Shown piece after piece: positions 24,678 to 33,710 of a stretch of DNA of 64,000 nucleotides. Numbering within the stretch: position 1 is the first letter of the stretch; each line of letters opens with the position of its first letter. Source of the stretch: Paenibacillus tyrphae (lineage in GTDB: Bacteria > Bacillota > Bacilli > Paenibacillales > NBRC-103111); NCBI RefSeq assembly GCF_024158745.1, contig NZ_JAMZAW010000010.1, positions 222,478-286,477 on the forward strand. Reading direction: 5' to 3'. Position numbers and translations under genes: made by a program. A model generated the notes under the pieces. That model saw only the letters and a program-made list of their open reading frames with translations, had not been told where the DNA came from and did no database searches.

Positions 24678-26393
24678 TCATGCCCCGAACTGCGCCCGGT
24701 GCAAGCGGCTGTAAGCCCCCTCCGCAGCAAGCAGCTGCTCGTGATTGCCCTGCTCGGCAATGCCTTGGTCCGCGACCACCACGATCCGGTCGGCGTTCTT
24801 TATCGTGGCCAGCCGATGGGCAATAATCAGCGTCGTCCGACCTTCCGACAGCTCGGCCAGCGCCTGCTGAATCGCCGCTTCCGTCTCCGTATCGAGCGCC
24901 GAGGTCGCTTCGTCGAGTATGAGGATCGGCGGATTTTTGAGGAACATGCGGGCAATCGAGAGCCGCTGCTTTTGCCCGCCGGACAGCTTCACCCCGCGCT
25001 CGCCGATGAGCGTATCCAGCCCCTCGGGCTGGGACAAGATCAATTCTTCCAGCTGCGCCCGGCGCGCGGCCTCCCAGATCTCCTCATCCGTCGCTCCCAG
25101 TTTGCCGTACGCAATATTTTCGCGAATCGTCCCATCGAACAGAAATACGTCCTGCTGCACGATACCGATGTGCGAGCGCAGCGATTGCAGCGTCATCTGC
25201 CGGATATCGATGCCGTCGATCGTGATGCTTCCTTCGTCGACCTCGTAGAACCGTGGCAGCAGGCTGCACAAGGTTGTCTTGCCCGCGCCGGACGGGCCGA
25301 CGAGCGCTACGGTTTCCCCCGCGCGAACGGTAAGATGAACGTCCTGCAGCACCTTCTCCTTGTTCTCGTAGCCGAACTTCACGCCGCTGAAGCGGATATC
25401 CCCCTTCAGATGCTCGACATGACGCGCATCCGGCGCATCGTCTACATCCGGGGCGGTCTCCAGCAGCTCCAGATACCGTTTGAAGCCCGCAATGCCTTTC
25501 GGATACGTCTCGATCACCGAGTTGATCTTCTGGATCGGCCCGAGGAAGACGTTGGACAGCATGACGAAAGCGATGAACTCCCCGTACGACATTTTCTGCT
25601 GGATCACGAACCACGTGCCGCAGACGAGCACGAACAACGAAACGAGCTTCATCAGAATATAGCTGAGCGACGAATTCCACGCCATGATCCGGTAAGTCAA
25701 CAGCTTGGTCATCCGAAAGCGGCTATTGTTTTCCGCGAAGCGGGCGATTTCATGCTTCTCGTTGGAAAACGCCTGCACGACGCGAATTCCGCTTATGTTG
25801 TTTTCGACCCGGGCGTTATAGTCTGCGATGTCTGCGAACATGCGTTTGAAAGCACGCGACATTTTTTGGCTGAAATACAGGGACAAATAGATCATCAGCG
25901 GGATGATAATAAAGGTCAGCACGGCCAGCTGCCAATTGATGTTCAGCATAATCCCGAAGGCTCCGGCCAGCGTCATGACGGCAATGAACAAGTCTTCGGG
26001 GCCGTGGTGGGCGATCTCCCCGATGTCCATCAAGTCGTTGGTCATCCGGGAGACGAGATGCCCGGTCTTGTTGTTGTCGAAGAAGCGGAACGACAGCTTC
26101 TGCACATGATCGAACAGCCTCTTGCGCATATCCGTTTCGATGTTGATGCCCAGCATGTGCCCCCAATATGTCACCACGTAGTGCAGCGCAGCGCTGACCG
26201 CATAAATGCCGAGCAGGCCGACGCAACCCCACAAAATCCAATCCCATTTGCCGCTTGGCAGCAGATCGTCCACCACCCGGTTGACGGCAATCGGAAAAGC
26301 CAGCTCCAGCAGCGCCGCGATGATCGCGCAGGAGAAGTCCAGCAGGAACAGCCCTTTATATGGTTGATAATAAGCAAAAAAACGCCGGAGCAT
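24678..26393 (-). CDS. ABC transporter, fused permease and ATPase (Fur-regulated)
   Basis: This 571-residue protein is a type IV ABC half-transporter: six membrane helices in residues 1-310, then an ATPase with Walker A GPSGAGKTT, signature LSGGQKQRLSIAR, and Walker B LILDEATSALD. Such homodimers export lipids, drugs or siderophores. A Fur box lies 40 bp upstream and a siderophore-binding gene is divergently placed, so a role in iron handling (siderophore export or uptake) is likely. Start ATG 26393 follows AGAGAGGG. It is monocistronic. Confidence 0.88.
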   Translation of the reverse strand: MLRRFFAYYQPYKGLFLLDFSCAIIAALLELAFPIAVNRVVDDLLPSGKWDWILWGCVGLLGIYAVSAALHYVVTYWGHMLGINIETDMRKRLFDHVQKLSFRFFDNNKTGHLVSRMTNDLMDIGEIAHHGPEDLFIAVMTLAGAFGIMLNINWQLAVLTFIIIPLMIYLSLYFSQKMSRAFKRMFADIADYNARVENNISGIRVVQAFSNEKHEIARFAENNSRFRMTKLLTYRIMAWNSSLSYILMKLVSLFVLVCGTWFVIQQKMSYGEFIAFVMLSNVFLGPIQKINSVIETYPKGIAGFKRYLELLETAPDVDDAPDARHVEHLKGDIRFSGVKFGYENKEKVLQDVHLTVRAGETVALVGPSGAGKTTLCSLLPRFYEVDEGSITIDGIDIRQMTLQSLRSHIGIVQQDVFLFDGTIRENIAYGKLGATDEEIWEAARRAQLEELILSQPEGLDTLIGERGVKLSGGQKQRLSIARMFLKNPPILILDEATSALDTETEAAIQQALAELSEGRTTLIIAHRLATIKNADRIVVVADQGIAEQGNHEQLLAAEGAYSRLHRAQFGA

Positions 26394-26432
26394 AAGATAA
26401 CCCTCTCTCTATCGATACTTTCGTGCCGAGGT

Positions 26433-26453
26433 AAATGAGACTGATTCTCATTT
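26433..26453. promoter_or_regulatory. Fur box, ABC exporter
   Basis: AAATGAGACTGATTCTCATTT has perfect 8-bp arms (AAATGAGA/TCTCATTT) around CTGAT and fits the degenerate Fur pattern. It lies 40 bp before the ABC gene. Confidence 0.65.
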
Positions 26454-26619
26454 CCACACCTCATTGTAGGCGGCTTACCTAGAGATGGCAATGGACAAAC
26501 ACGACGGTTTTTTTGTACAAATTGAAAGGGCTTAGCCGAAGTTTTGTACAAAATGAAGCGGCCGTTTTTCGTTTGTCCATTGAGAATCAGATAGGTTCCC
26601 TATATGATGGTTTCTAAAC

Positions 26620-26638
26620 GATAATGAGAATCATTATC
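26620..26638. promoter_or_regulatory. Fur box, siderophore-binding protein gene
   Basis: GATAATGAGAATCATTATC differs from the classical 19-bp Fur consensus at one base. It lies 37 bp before the binding-protein start. Confidence 0.9.
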
Positions 26639-26675
26639 CATTAACTTTTACAACCTGTCGAAGGAAGGTAACCTC

Positions 26676-27659
26676 ATGAAAGCGGCAAGAAAAGTCATTC
26701 ATCTGTTCGTCATCGTCTTAAGCTTGGGAGCACTGTTGGCTATGGCAGCATGCGGCGCACCAACCGGAGCTCCTCCCGCTTCTACTGGAAAAACCGCAGA
26801 CGCTGCTCAGGACAAAGCGCCCGCTACACGCAAGTACACGGATTACAAAGGCAACGAAGTGCAAATTCCCGTGCAGCCGCAGCGCGTCATTTTTGCCGGA
26901 GAGACGTTCGGCGATTTGCTGGTTCTTGGAGTCGACGCCGTCGGTGCACAGTTATCTTCGATCAAAGATCACGTCTTCGAAAACCGAGCGAAGCCTATCG
27001 CAGATGTCGGCTTCCCGATCAATCTGGAAAAGGTGCTGGAGCTGAAGCCTGATTTGATTCTTGTGGCCAGCACCGACACGAAGCAGTACGAGCAGCTTTC
27101 CAAAGTCGCTCCAACCGTCATGTTCGATACGTTCGCCCCGTTGGACGAGCGTATTGCGCTGCTGGGAGATTTGCTCGGAAAGCAGCAGCAGGCCAAGCAG
27201 TGGCTTGCGGATTTCAACGCGAAGGCGGAGGCTATGTGGAAGCAGCTAAGGGCGGACGGCATGAAAGACGGAGAAACCGCCTCGGTGTTTACGTATTATC
27301 CCGGCGACCGGCTGTTTGTCATGGCGCGCGCCGGGCTTCCGCAAATGTTGTATCATCCAAAGGGCTTCAAGCCTACCCCGATGATTCAGGAAGTGCTGAA
27401 CGGCAGTCAAGGGTTCAAGCATATCTCGCCGGAGCTACTGCCGCAGTACGCCGGAGACCGCATTTTCATTCTCATTCCGGCCGCCGGTCTGGAGGATGCG
27501 CGCAAATCGACGGACGAATTGATGAAAAGCCGCATTTGGCTTGATCTGCCTGCCGTCAAGAATGGCCGCGTCTACTCGATCGATATTTCAAAATCCGACA
27601 GCGACGCCTCGACGAGGGAATGGATGCTGGAGGAACTGCCTAGAATGCTTCGGAAATAA
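26676..27659 (+). CDS. Iron-siderophore ABC transporter substrate-binding lipoprotein
   Basis: This 327-residue protein has a signal peptide with lipobox LAMAACG, a short Pro/Thr-rich spacer, and the FhuD/FecB-type fold, with VIFAGETFGDLLVLG in the first lobe and LELKPDLILVAS at the lobe boundary. It would capture a ferric siderophore outside the membrane and deliver it to an ABC permease. No permease or ATPase genes follow; a terminator comes directly after, so the partner permease must be elsewhere. A near-perfect Fur box precedes it. Its sequence is strikingly close to the C-terminal half of the next gene's product. Confidence 0.92.
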   Translation: MKAARKVIHLFVIVLSLGALLAMAACGAPTGAPPASTGKTADAAQDKAPATRKYTDYKGNEVQIPVQPQRVIFAGETFGDLLVLGVDAVGAQLSSIKDHVFENRAKPIADVGFPINLEKVLELKPDLILVASTDTKQYEQLSKVAPTVMFDTFAPLDERIALLGDLLGKQQQAKQWLADFNAKAEAMWKQLRADGMKDGETASVFTYYPGDRLFVMARAGLPQMLYHPKGFKPTPMIQEVLNGSQGFKHISPELLPQYAGDRIFILIPAAGLEDARKSTDELMKSRIWLDLPAVKNGRVYSIDISKSDSDASTREWMLEELPRMLRK

Positions 27660-27687
27660 GATTACCGATTTATGCGGGAGGTTCCCG

Positions 27688-27730
27688 GAAGCTTTTCAAG
27701 CTGTCATTGAAAAGCTTCTTTGTTTTTTAT
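27688..27730 (+). terminator. Terminator
   Basis: GAAGCTTTTCAA pairs perfectly with TTGAAAAGCTTC and is followed by TTTGTTTTTT. Confidence 0.9.
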
Positions 27731-27745
27731 ACAATAGACTTTAAT

Positions 27746-27760
27746 TGATAATCATTCTCA
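27746..27760. promoter_or_regulatory. Fur box, AraC-binding-protein fusion gene
   Basis: TGATAATCATTCTCA matches the 7-1-7 Fur consensus with one mismatch and lies 23 bp before the start codon. Confidence 0.75.
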
Positions 27761-27783
27761 ATAACTGAAGGAGGAATGAACGA

Positions 27784-29445
27784 TTGGGCTGCGAATCGGC
27801 GAACGCCTCTCCCCTGCGCTCTCTGCTGTTCCATCTGACGGATATCGAGCGAATCCATCGGCCAGTCGGATGGAAATCCGGGAAACAAACGGCCGCTCAC
27901 CATACGATGCTGATCTTTACCGCCGGACAAGGCCGCTTGGATGTGGACGACAGCCGCTATCACTTCACTCCCGACAGGTGCTTTTTATTCGCTCCCGGGG
28001 CTTCGTATCAACTGGAGAACGAATATGACGACGCGCTCCGCTTTTACAAGATCAAGTTTACGGCCGTACGGATTGGGAGCTCTTCGCACGAAACGTTTGC
28101 CGGGGAGCTTTTTCCGGAGCGTCGCGAGCTGACCGCGTATCCGTTCTCCCGGCTTGTTCGGCTGACGGAAGAGCTGTACGCCGGCCGGCCCGACTCATGC
28201 GATATCGCTTGGTTCAAGCAGCAGCTGCGGTTTCAGGAGCTGCTGGGCTTTGTCATCGAGCACAATCTCCATTCGGAGCGGCCGCTCAGTCCGACGCAGG
28301 CGGTCGAAAGCACGGTCCGTTACCTACAGAACCGTTACATGGATAACATCACCGTCAAGCAGTTGGCCCTTCTGGCTCAAGTGCCGCATTGGCAGTACAC
28401 CCCGATTTTCCAGGAGCTGACCGGCAGGAAGCCGCTCGATTATTTGACCGAGCTGCGGATTAACCGCTCCAAGCAATTGCTGCTGGCTTCGACAGCCCCC
28501 TTGAGGGAAATTGCCCAGCAAGTCGGCTTTCGGGACGAGTACTATTTCAACCGGCGCTTTCGTCAAACGACGGGCATCGCGCCGAAGCAGTATGCCCGTC
28601 TGGCAAACCGTACCGTTCTGGTCAGGGATTGGACGGGGCACGAGGTCGAAATTCCCGAGCGGCCGGAGCGGATCATTTATTACGGGGAAACGTTCGGGGA
28701 CCTGCTGGCGCTAGGCATTAAAGCGATTGGCGGCGGCATCTCTTTCTATAAACAATCCTTATTCAAAAACAAACTGCGGGACGTGCACGACGTTGGCTTT
28801 CCGATGAGGACGGACGTCCTTGCGGCGCTGAAGCCGGATTTGATCATCTTGGCCAGCTCCGACGAAGCGCAGTATGCCCGCATTGCGAAGATAGCTCCCA
28901 CGCTGACGTTTAACTCGTTCGCGCCGCTCGATCATCGTTTGCAGACGCTCGGCCGCTGGCTCGGGAAAACGCGCGAGGCGGAGCGGTGGCTGAAAGTCTA
29001 CAACGCCAAAGCGGCCGCCATGTGGCAGCAGCTTCGCTCCACGATTGAACCGGGGGAAACGGCCTCCGTGTTTTTCTACGATCATGGCAAGCGCTTATTC
29101 GTCATGGGAGCCGTCGGTCTTTCGTCGGCGCTTTATCACCCTTACGGCTTTCGGCCTGCCGGGCACATTCAGGAAGTGCTGAATGCGGGCCAAGGATTTA
29201 CGGAAATATCCGAGGCCAGCCTGCCCGCGTATGCCGGGGACCGTATTTTCATGCTGCTCCCAGCAAGCCCGGAGTCGGGACAAGCGGCGGAGAAGCTGAT
29301 GAGCAGCCCGCTTTGGCGCAGTCTGCCCGCCGTTCGGAACGGCCGCGTCCATCTGGTGGATGCGGCGCAATGGAACTTCGGCGACGCCTTCACCAGAGCG
29401 AAGCTGCTTGAGGCGCTGCCCCGCTGGCTTAACAAAACCTCGTAG
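27784..29445 (+). CDS. AraC regulator fused to a siderophore-binding domain (Btr-like)
   Basis: This 553-residue cytoplasmic protein has three parts: a cupin-like N-terminus (about 30-110), an AraC double helix-turn-helix (about 165-265, with LREIAQQVGFRDEYYFNRRFRQTTGI), and a FecB/FhuD-like binding domain (about 285-550, opening RIIYYGETFGDLLALG). Bacillus subtilis Btr has this layout and activates siderophore uptake genes when it binds ferric or apo-siderophore. Its binding domain parallels the preceding lipoprotein segment by segment, which suggests both recognise the same ligand. It starts at TTG 27784, 9 nt after AAGGAGG; no in-frame ATG fits. A Fur box precedes it. Confidence 0.9.
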   Translation: MGCESANASPLRSLLFHLTDIERIHRPVGWKSGKQTAAHHTMLIFTAGQGRLDVDDSRYHFTPDRCFLFAPGASYQLENEYDDALRFYKIKFTAVRIGSSSHETFAGELFPERRELTAYPFSRLVRLTEELYAGRPDSCDIAWFKQQLRFQELLGFVIEHNLHSERPLSPTQAVESTVRYLQNRYMDNITVKQLALLAQVPHWQYTPIFQELTGRKPLDYLTELRINRSKQLLLASTAPLREIAQQVGFRDEYYFNRRFRQTTGIAPKQYARLANRTVLVRDWTGHEVEIPERPERIIYYGETFGDLLALGIKAIGGGISFYKQSLFKNKLRDVHDVGFPMRTDVLAALKPDLIILASSDEAQYARIAKIAPTLTFNSFAPLDHRLQTLGRWLGKTREAERWLKVYNAKAAAMWQQLRSTIEPGETASVFFYDHGKRLFVMGAVGLSSALYHPYGFRPAGHIQEVLNAGQGFTEISEASLPAYAGDRIFMLLPASPESGQAAEKLMSSPLWRSLPAVRNGRVHLVDAAQWNFGDAFTRAKLLEALPRWLNKTS

Positions 29446-29498
29446 GATTAGCCCGACCGACGCAAGTGGGGTATCGGTGCCGGGCATTCGAAACCAAA

Positions 29499-29542
29499 AA
29501 GCGGCGGTTCGGAGCCAAAAATCAAGCTCCAAACTGCCGCTT
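29499..29542. terminator. Bidirectional terminator
   Basis: AAGCGGCGGTTCGGAGCC pairs with GGCTCC-like and AACTGCCGCTT arms, with an A-run 5' and T-rich sequence on the opposite strand. It separates the convergent regulator and hydrolase genes. Confidence 0.75.
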
Positions 29543-29548
29543 CCTAAA

Positions 29549-30391
29549 TTATTGTGCTCTCGCCGTGTGGTTTATGATCGCGTCGATCATACGCTCCCAA
29601 TCGTCACGGTGAAGCTCATGCCCGGTCCCTTCCAGCGTGAGCAGGACGGCTCCCGGAATTTGGTTCGCAAGCGCCACCCCATGCTCGTAAGGCAGGATCG
29701 GATCTTCCGTTCCGTGAATGACCAGTGCCGGAGCTTCGATCTCGTGAACCCGGGCGATGTCCGATTCCCCGCCTGTCAACAAGCCGTGATTGAACATGCT
29801 GGACAAACGGCTCGCCCTCCTGACTTCCTGGATAGCCAGACGTCTGATTCTCTCCTCATCACACGGATGCTTGGAGCCTTTTAAGATTTTCCATTTTTCT
29901 ACAGTCTGATCGACGGCCGCCTGCTCGTTCGTCAGATCCACGTTGGCCGCAGCCGCAAAGAAGGCTTCCACCTTTTCCTCCATCGGCGGCAAACCTGGCG
30001 CGAAAGCCGACGTCATTACCAGCGTAGCTGTAAGCACTTTTTGCGGGTGCCGCACCGCCGCAAGCATCGTAAGCAGCCCGCCGAGCGACATGCCGACAAA
30101 GTGCGCCTGCGAAATCCCGTACCCTTCAAGAACGCGAATCGCATCGTCCGCCATATCTTCCAAGGTATATCCCGGCTGCCCCGGTTCATACGTCGTCGAG
30201 CGCCCGACATCACGGTTATCGTAGCGGATCACGTACCTCCCCTGATCCGCCAGACGTTGGCAAAACTCGTCCTCCCACCAAATCATCGATGCGGTGGCTC
30301 CCATAATCAGTAAAACGGCCGGGGCGTTTGGATTTCCGAAGCTTTCGGTACATAATTCGATTCCGTCTACTCGCAGCATCTGTTCGTTCAT
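29549..30391 (-). CDS. Alpha/beta-fold hydrolase
   Basis: This 280-residue protein has the alpha/beta-hydrolase core: oxyanion region LLIMGATASMIWW, nucleophile elbow VGMSLGGLL (Ser), acid loop HGTEDPILP (Asp) and EGTGHELH (His). It resembles lactonase or esterase-like enzymes of the epoxide hydrolase/haloperoxidase branch. ATG 30391 follows GGGAGGA; the frame stays open 36 codons further without a good start. It lies inside the iron locus, so siderophore hydrolysis to release iron is conceivable, but no Fur box is seen before it. Confidence 0.85.
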   Translation of the reverse strand: MNEQMLRVDGIELCTESFGNPNAPAVLLIMGATASMIWWEDEFCQRLADQGRYVIRYDNRDVGRSTTYEPGQPGYTLEDMADDAIRVLEGYGISQAHFVGMSLGGLLTMLAAVRHPQKVLTATLVMTSAFAPGLPPMEEKVEAFFAAAANVDLTNEQAAVDQTVEKWKILKGSKHPCDEERIRRLAIQEVRRASRLSSMFNHGLLTGGESDIARVHEIEAPALVIHGTEDPILPYEHGVALANQIPGAVLLTLEGTGHELHRDDWERMIDAIINHTARAQ

Positions 30392-30459
30392 AGTCTGATT
30401 CCTCCCAAGATTAAAAATAAAACACAGACTACTGCCTGTGCCTGGAGTCATCGGAAAAG

Positions 30460-30507
30460 GACGTACGTATCCCCTTAAGAAGATCTTTCCCCGTTCCAAC
30501 GTACGTC
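30460..30507. repeat. Inverted repeat GACGTACGT/ACGTACGTC
   Basis: Two perfect 9-bp arms are separated by 30 bp, about 70 bp upstream of the hydrolase start. Each arm contains the self-complementary ACGTACGT. It may be an operator pair or a hairpin. Confidence 0.4.
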
Positions 30508-30570
30508 AAAATCAGGGCAGTCTTCAACGGATGGATTATTGGCCTCGGTATTACGATTTGCGGGCATGAC

Positions 30571-30600
30571 AAAAAGAGGGTCAATTCGTCCCTCCCTCTT
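30571..30600 (-). terminator. Probable terminator of the AraC gene
   Basis: On the minus strand AAGAGGG...CCCTCTT is followed by TTTTTG. It lies 220 bp beyond the AraC stop codon, which is far for a terminator. Confidence 0.5.
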
Positions 30601-30623
30601 ATAGCTACATAATGTATAACTAA

Positions 30624-30737
30624 ACAGGGTTACCCGTATATGCAGGCAGACCAATCCCGATCACTCTGTACACAGACAGAGCCTTTGAGCACTATTTAAT
30701 TCGTGAACTCAAGTACGCCGGAATTGGAATTGTCTAA
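30624..30737 (+). pseudogene. Start-less open frame, probable gene remnant
   Basis: Thirty-seven codons between two stops read LPVYAGRPIPITLYTDRAF... and end GIGIV. There is no start codon or ribosome-binding site. The composition looks protein-like but no family was recognised. The rest of the 430-bp gap holds only the repeats listed here. Confidence 0.3.
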
Positions 30738-30821
30738 CACACGTAACCCTCCGTTCTGCTAAATTTATCCTATCGTAACACGGCATTCGGATTTTCGCAA
30801 CATTAAAGCCTCCGAAGTGCG

Positions 30822-31787
30822 TTAATAAGCGGCATCTCTGGCATAATCGCTTGGATTTACGCCATACGTCTTCTTGAATAAAGCGGCAAAATGGCTGAAG
30901 TTATTATAGCCTACCAGAGACGCGGCTTGACTGACATTCAGCGTACCGTTCTCCAGCAGCAGTCTGGCTTTCTCCATCCGCTGCTGGCGGACGAATTCGA
31001 AGACGGTCATCCCGAACACTTCCTTAAAGCCGATCTTCAGTTTGTAGTCGTTGAGGCTGATTTTGCGCGATAAGGCAAGCAGACTTGGCGGCTGGGCCAA
31101 CGTCTGCAGCAAAATATCTCTGGCGCTGTAGATCTTGTCGATATCTTCCGTTTTCAAGCTGGAGCTTTTCCTTGCCCGGCTGTCGTTCGCTTCGTAAATA
31201 AACGACGCGAGCAGCTCGAGGCACTTCCCTTCCAGAAAAAGCCGCTTGGCCGAGCCGCTATACGGACAGCTCCGCAACTGCTGCACCAGAACTTGAAGCT
31301 TTGGACCGATCAAGTCTTCAAAGCAGAAGAAGGGCTTCTCCATCCGGACATCAAGCTCTTGAAAAAGAGGCTGCCAGAGCCGGGCGTCCAAGCGCAGCTC
31401 CGCATGCACGATCCGTTTATTTTTCCTGTGCTCTGCATGAATACGGATATCGTTAAAGTAAACAAGCTGCGCAGAGCCGGACTCGCTCGATACTTCCCCC
31501 CGCTGCCCTTCCGCAGACCAGCAGCCGCTCCCTTCGATATTCAGCGCAAGTTCCAGATGCGGATACCGAACGCCCATGTCGAAGGTCACATCCTCCCGCC
31601 AGATCATATCGCTTAACTGAAGCTCCATGCCGTCCCGAAGCCGAATGCAGCTAAATTGCCCTTCGCCGTATTCCGGCGGGAGCGTACCTGTCTGCTCATA
31701 CGGCTCCGTCTGCGGAGCGGCGTTCAAATAGCTGAACACGTTCGTCGTCATATCATTAAGCTCGGCAAACTCGGCCTGAATGTTCAT
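30822..31787 (-). CDS. AraC-family regulator (YbtA-like)
   Basis: This 321-residue protein has an N-terminal ligand-binding part and a C-terminal double helix-turn-helix (LLALSRKISLNDYKLKIGFKEVFGMTVFEFVRQQRMEKA and VSQAASLVGYNNFSHFAALFKKTYGVNPSDYARD in order). This branch includes YbtA and PchR, which sense siderophores. ATG 31787 follows AGGGGG at 5 nt. It has its own Fur box and lies directly downstream of the paired ABC genes, which are in the same direction, so it probably controls them and other iron genes. Confidence 0.88.
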   Translation of the reverse strand: MNIQAEFAELNDMTTNVFSYLNAAPQTEPYEQTGTLPPEYGEGQFSCIRLRDGMELQLSDMIWREDVTFDMGVRYPHLELALNIEGSGCWSAEGQRGEVSSESGSAQLVYFNDIRIHAEHRKNKRIVHAELRLDARLWQPLFQELDVRMEKPFFCFEDLIGPKLQVLVQQLRSCPYSGSAKRLFLEGKCLELLASFIYEANDSRARKSSSLKTEDIDKIYSARDILLQTLAQPPSLLALSRKISLNDYKLKIGFKEVFGMTVFEFVRQQRMEKARLLLENGTLNVSQAASLVGYNNFSHFAALFKKTYGVNPSDYARDAAY

Positions 31788-31844
31788 CGGTCCCCCCTGG
31801 CGAATCTCTACAATGATACAGGATCGCACACATGTATATGATAT

Positions 31845-31859
31845 TGATAATCATTTTCA
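31845..31859. promoter_or_regulatory. Fur box, AraC gene
   Basis: TGATAATCATTTTCA fits the 7-1-7 Fur consensus with two mismatches, both in the second half. It lies 58 bp before the start. Confidence 0.7.
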
Positions 31860-31895
31860 TTAAGGTACAGTATATCATAACCTCTCTTTGATTCA

Positions 31896-31923
31896 ACAAA
31901 AAAATCCAGCACAAGGCTGGATT
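31896..31923 (-). terminator. Terminator of the paired ABC genes
   Basis: On the minus strand AATCCAGC...GCTGGATT is followed by TTTTTGTTG. Confidence 0.85.
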
Positions 31924-31973
31924 AGAGATTGCAAAAAGCGGCCGGCACACGGCTACGCCTGCTACGTCGCCGA

Positions 31974-33710
31974 TCAAGAAGAGATGCTCCAGCCTCCGGT
32001 TTGCTGCTGCAAATTCCAGAGCCGGGCGTATAAGCCTTCGCGCTGCAGCAGGTCGTTATGCCGCCCCTGCTCGACTAAGCGGCCGCTGTCCAACACGATG
32101 ATGTTGTCGGCATTCTTTATCGTTTTCAGACGATGCGCGATGACAATCACCGTCCTCTCTTGAACCAGGTGATCGATCGCGCGCTGAATCTCCACTTCGT
32201 TTTCCGGGTCCAAAGAAGCCGTCGCCTCGTCCAGCAGGACGATCGGCGCGTTTTTCAGAATCGCCCGCGCGATGGAGATCCGCTGCTTTTCGCCGCCCGA
32301 TAGCGTGCTGCCTCCCTCGCCCACCATCGTTTCGTAGCCTTGCGGCAGCTTCATAATAAACTCGTGGCAGCAGGCCAGCCGGGCCGCTTCCTCCACCTCC
32401 TGCTGCGTCGCACCGCTCCGCCCGAAGCGGATATTGTTGCCAATCGTATCCTGGAACAGGTAGACGTCCTGGAACACCATCGACACCTTGCGCAGCAGCG
32501 CTTCCGGGTCCATGCTCCGCATATCCTGCCCTCCGAGCAGCACCTTTCCTTCGACGGGATCGTAAAAACGGGCGGCCAACCGGAGAATCGTGCTCTTCCC
32601 GCTTCCCGACGGGCCGACCAGCGCAGTGAACGAACCGGCAGGCATCCGAACGCTGATGTTTTTGAGCGTGGATTGCTCGTTGTATCCGAAGGTGACCTGC
32701 CGCAGCTCGACGTCGTGCTCTTCGGGAGGAAGCTCGCTGCCCGTCATGACAGGTTCCTTCAACAATTGGACGATACGCTCGCCGGCCTGCTCGTGATAGC
32801 GGAACTCTGCATAGTTCACGAGTGCGGTCGTGAGAGGATCGAAAATCCGCGTTCCGATGAGCAAAAACGTAACAAGCGTCATCACGTCGAGCTTGCCGCC
32901 CAGCAGCAGATGAACCCCTACGATCACCATAAGGGTCAGTCCGGCTCGAATAAGAGCGATAGCGCTCAGTACAATCGGCCCAAGCAGACCTTCGATCCGG
33001 ATGCTGTGCCGCATCAGGTCCTTGAACGATTTTTCCAGCCGGACGAAGCGCTCGCCCGTGATATTGTAAGCTTTAATGACCCGGATACCGTTCAAATATT
33101 CCTGAAGACGGTTCGCGGCGTCAATCTTGGCCCGCATATGGTTCGCCCCCAGCCTCCGCTGAATTCGGGAGGTGAGAAGCACCAGCACAATCGCCACCGG
33201 AAAAGCGGCAAACATCGCGGCCGCCATGCGCCAATCCAGAATGGAAAGCCCGGCAAGGGCCAGCACCGGCATAACCAAAGCGCCGAGCATCTGCGGTACG
33301 AGATGCGAGATGCCGTGCTCCACCAGTGTAAAATCACCCATCATCATATTCGCCAAATCGCCGGGGTCGCGTCGGTTCAAGTAGCCGAGGGAAAGCTTCC
33401 GCAAATGCTCGGCCAGCTGAGCGCGCCCTTCGGCCGCAGTCTCGTAAGCGCCCCGGAACTGGGCGCGGTATGCCGGCACTTCGCAGAAGAACAAAACAAT
33501 CAGCGTGGCCGCCATGCCCCCGCACACCCACCAAAGCCCAGTTACATCCAGTGGCGCTCCCGGATGAACGAACGGCTCGAAGATCAGTCTCGCGCCTCCG
33601 ACCAGCAGAGCAAAAGGCGCGATCGCCATCAGGTTGGCGAGCGTCGTATACAGTACCGGCTTGATCAGCTTCTTCGGCTGGCCCGCCGTGATGTTATGAA
33701 GCAGACTCAT
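31974..33710 (-). CDS. ABC half-transporter, second of pair (YbtQ/IrtB-like)
   Basis: This 578-residue protein has six membrane helices and an ATPase with Walker A GPSGSGKSTI, signature LSGGEKQRISIAR and Walker B VLLDEATASLD. Its ATG overlaps the stop of the upstream half-transporter by 4 bp, so the two form an obligate heterodimer. Paired exporter-fold importers with an AraC regulator and a Fur box are typical of siderophore uptake systems such as YbtPQ and IrtAB. Export is the alternative. ATG 33710 follows GGAGGAGTGAGG. Confidence 0.9.
   Translation of the reverse strand: MSLLHNITAGQPKKLIKPVLYTTLANLMAIAPFALLVGGARLIFEPFVHPGAPLDVTGLWWVCGGMAATLIVLFFCEVPAYRAQFRGAYETAAEGRAQLAEHLRKLSLGYLNRRDPGDLANMMMGDFTLVEHGISHLVPQMLGALVMPVLALAGLSILDWRMAAAMFAAFPVAIVLVLLTSRIQRRLGANHMRAKIDAANRLQEYLNGIRVIKAYNITGERFVRLEKSFKDLMRHSIRIEGLLGPIVLSAIALIRAGLTLMVIVGVHLLLGGKLDVMTLVTFLLIGTRIFDPLTTALVNYAEFRYHEQAGERIVQLLKEPVMTGSELPPEEHDVELRQVTFGYNEQSTLKNISVRMPAGSFTALVGPSGSGKSTILRLAARFYDPVEGKVLLGGQDMRSMDPEALLRKVSMVFQDVYLFQDTIGNNIRFGRSGATQQEVEEAARLACCHEFIMKLPQGYETMVGEGGSTLSGGEKQRISIARAILKNAPIVLLDEATASLDPENEVEIQRAIDHLVQERTVIVIAHRLKTIKNADNIIVLDSGRLVEQGRHNDLLQREGLYARLWNLQQQTGGWSISS

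Noticed and set aside
24600..26438. 612-codon open frame on the plus strand
   Set aside because: It is opposite the ABC exporter, which has full Walker and signature motifs. The shadow frame is a by-product of GC-rich codon usage.
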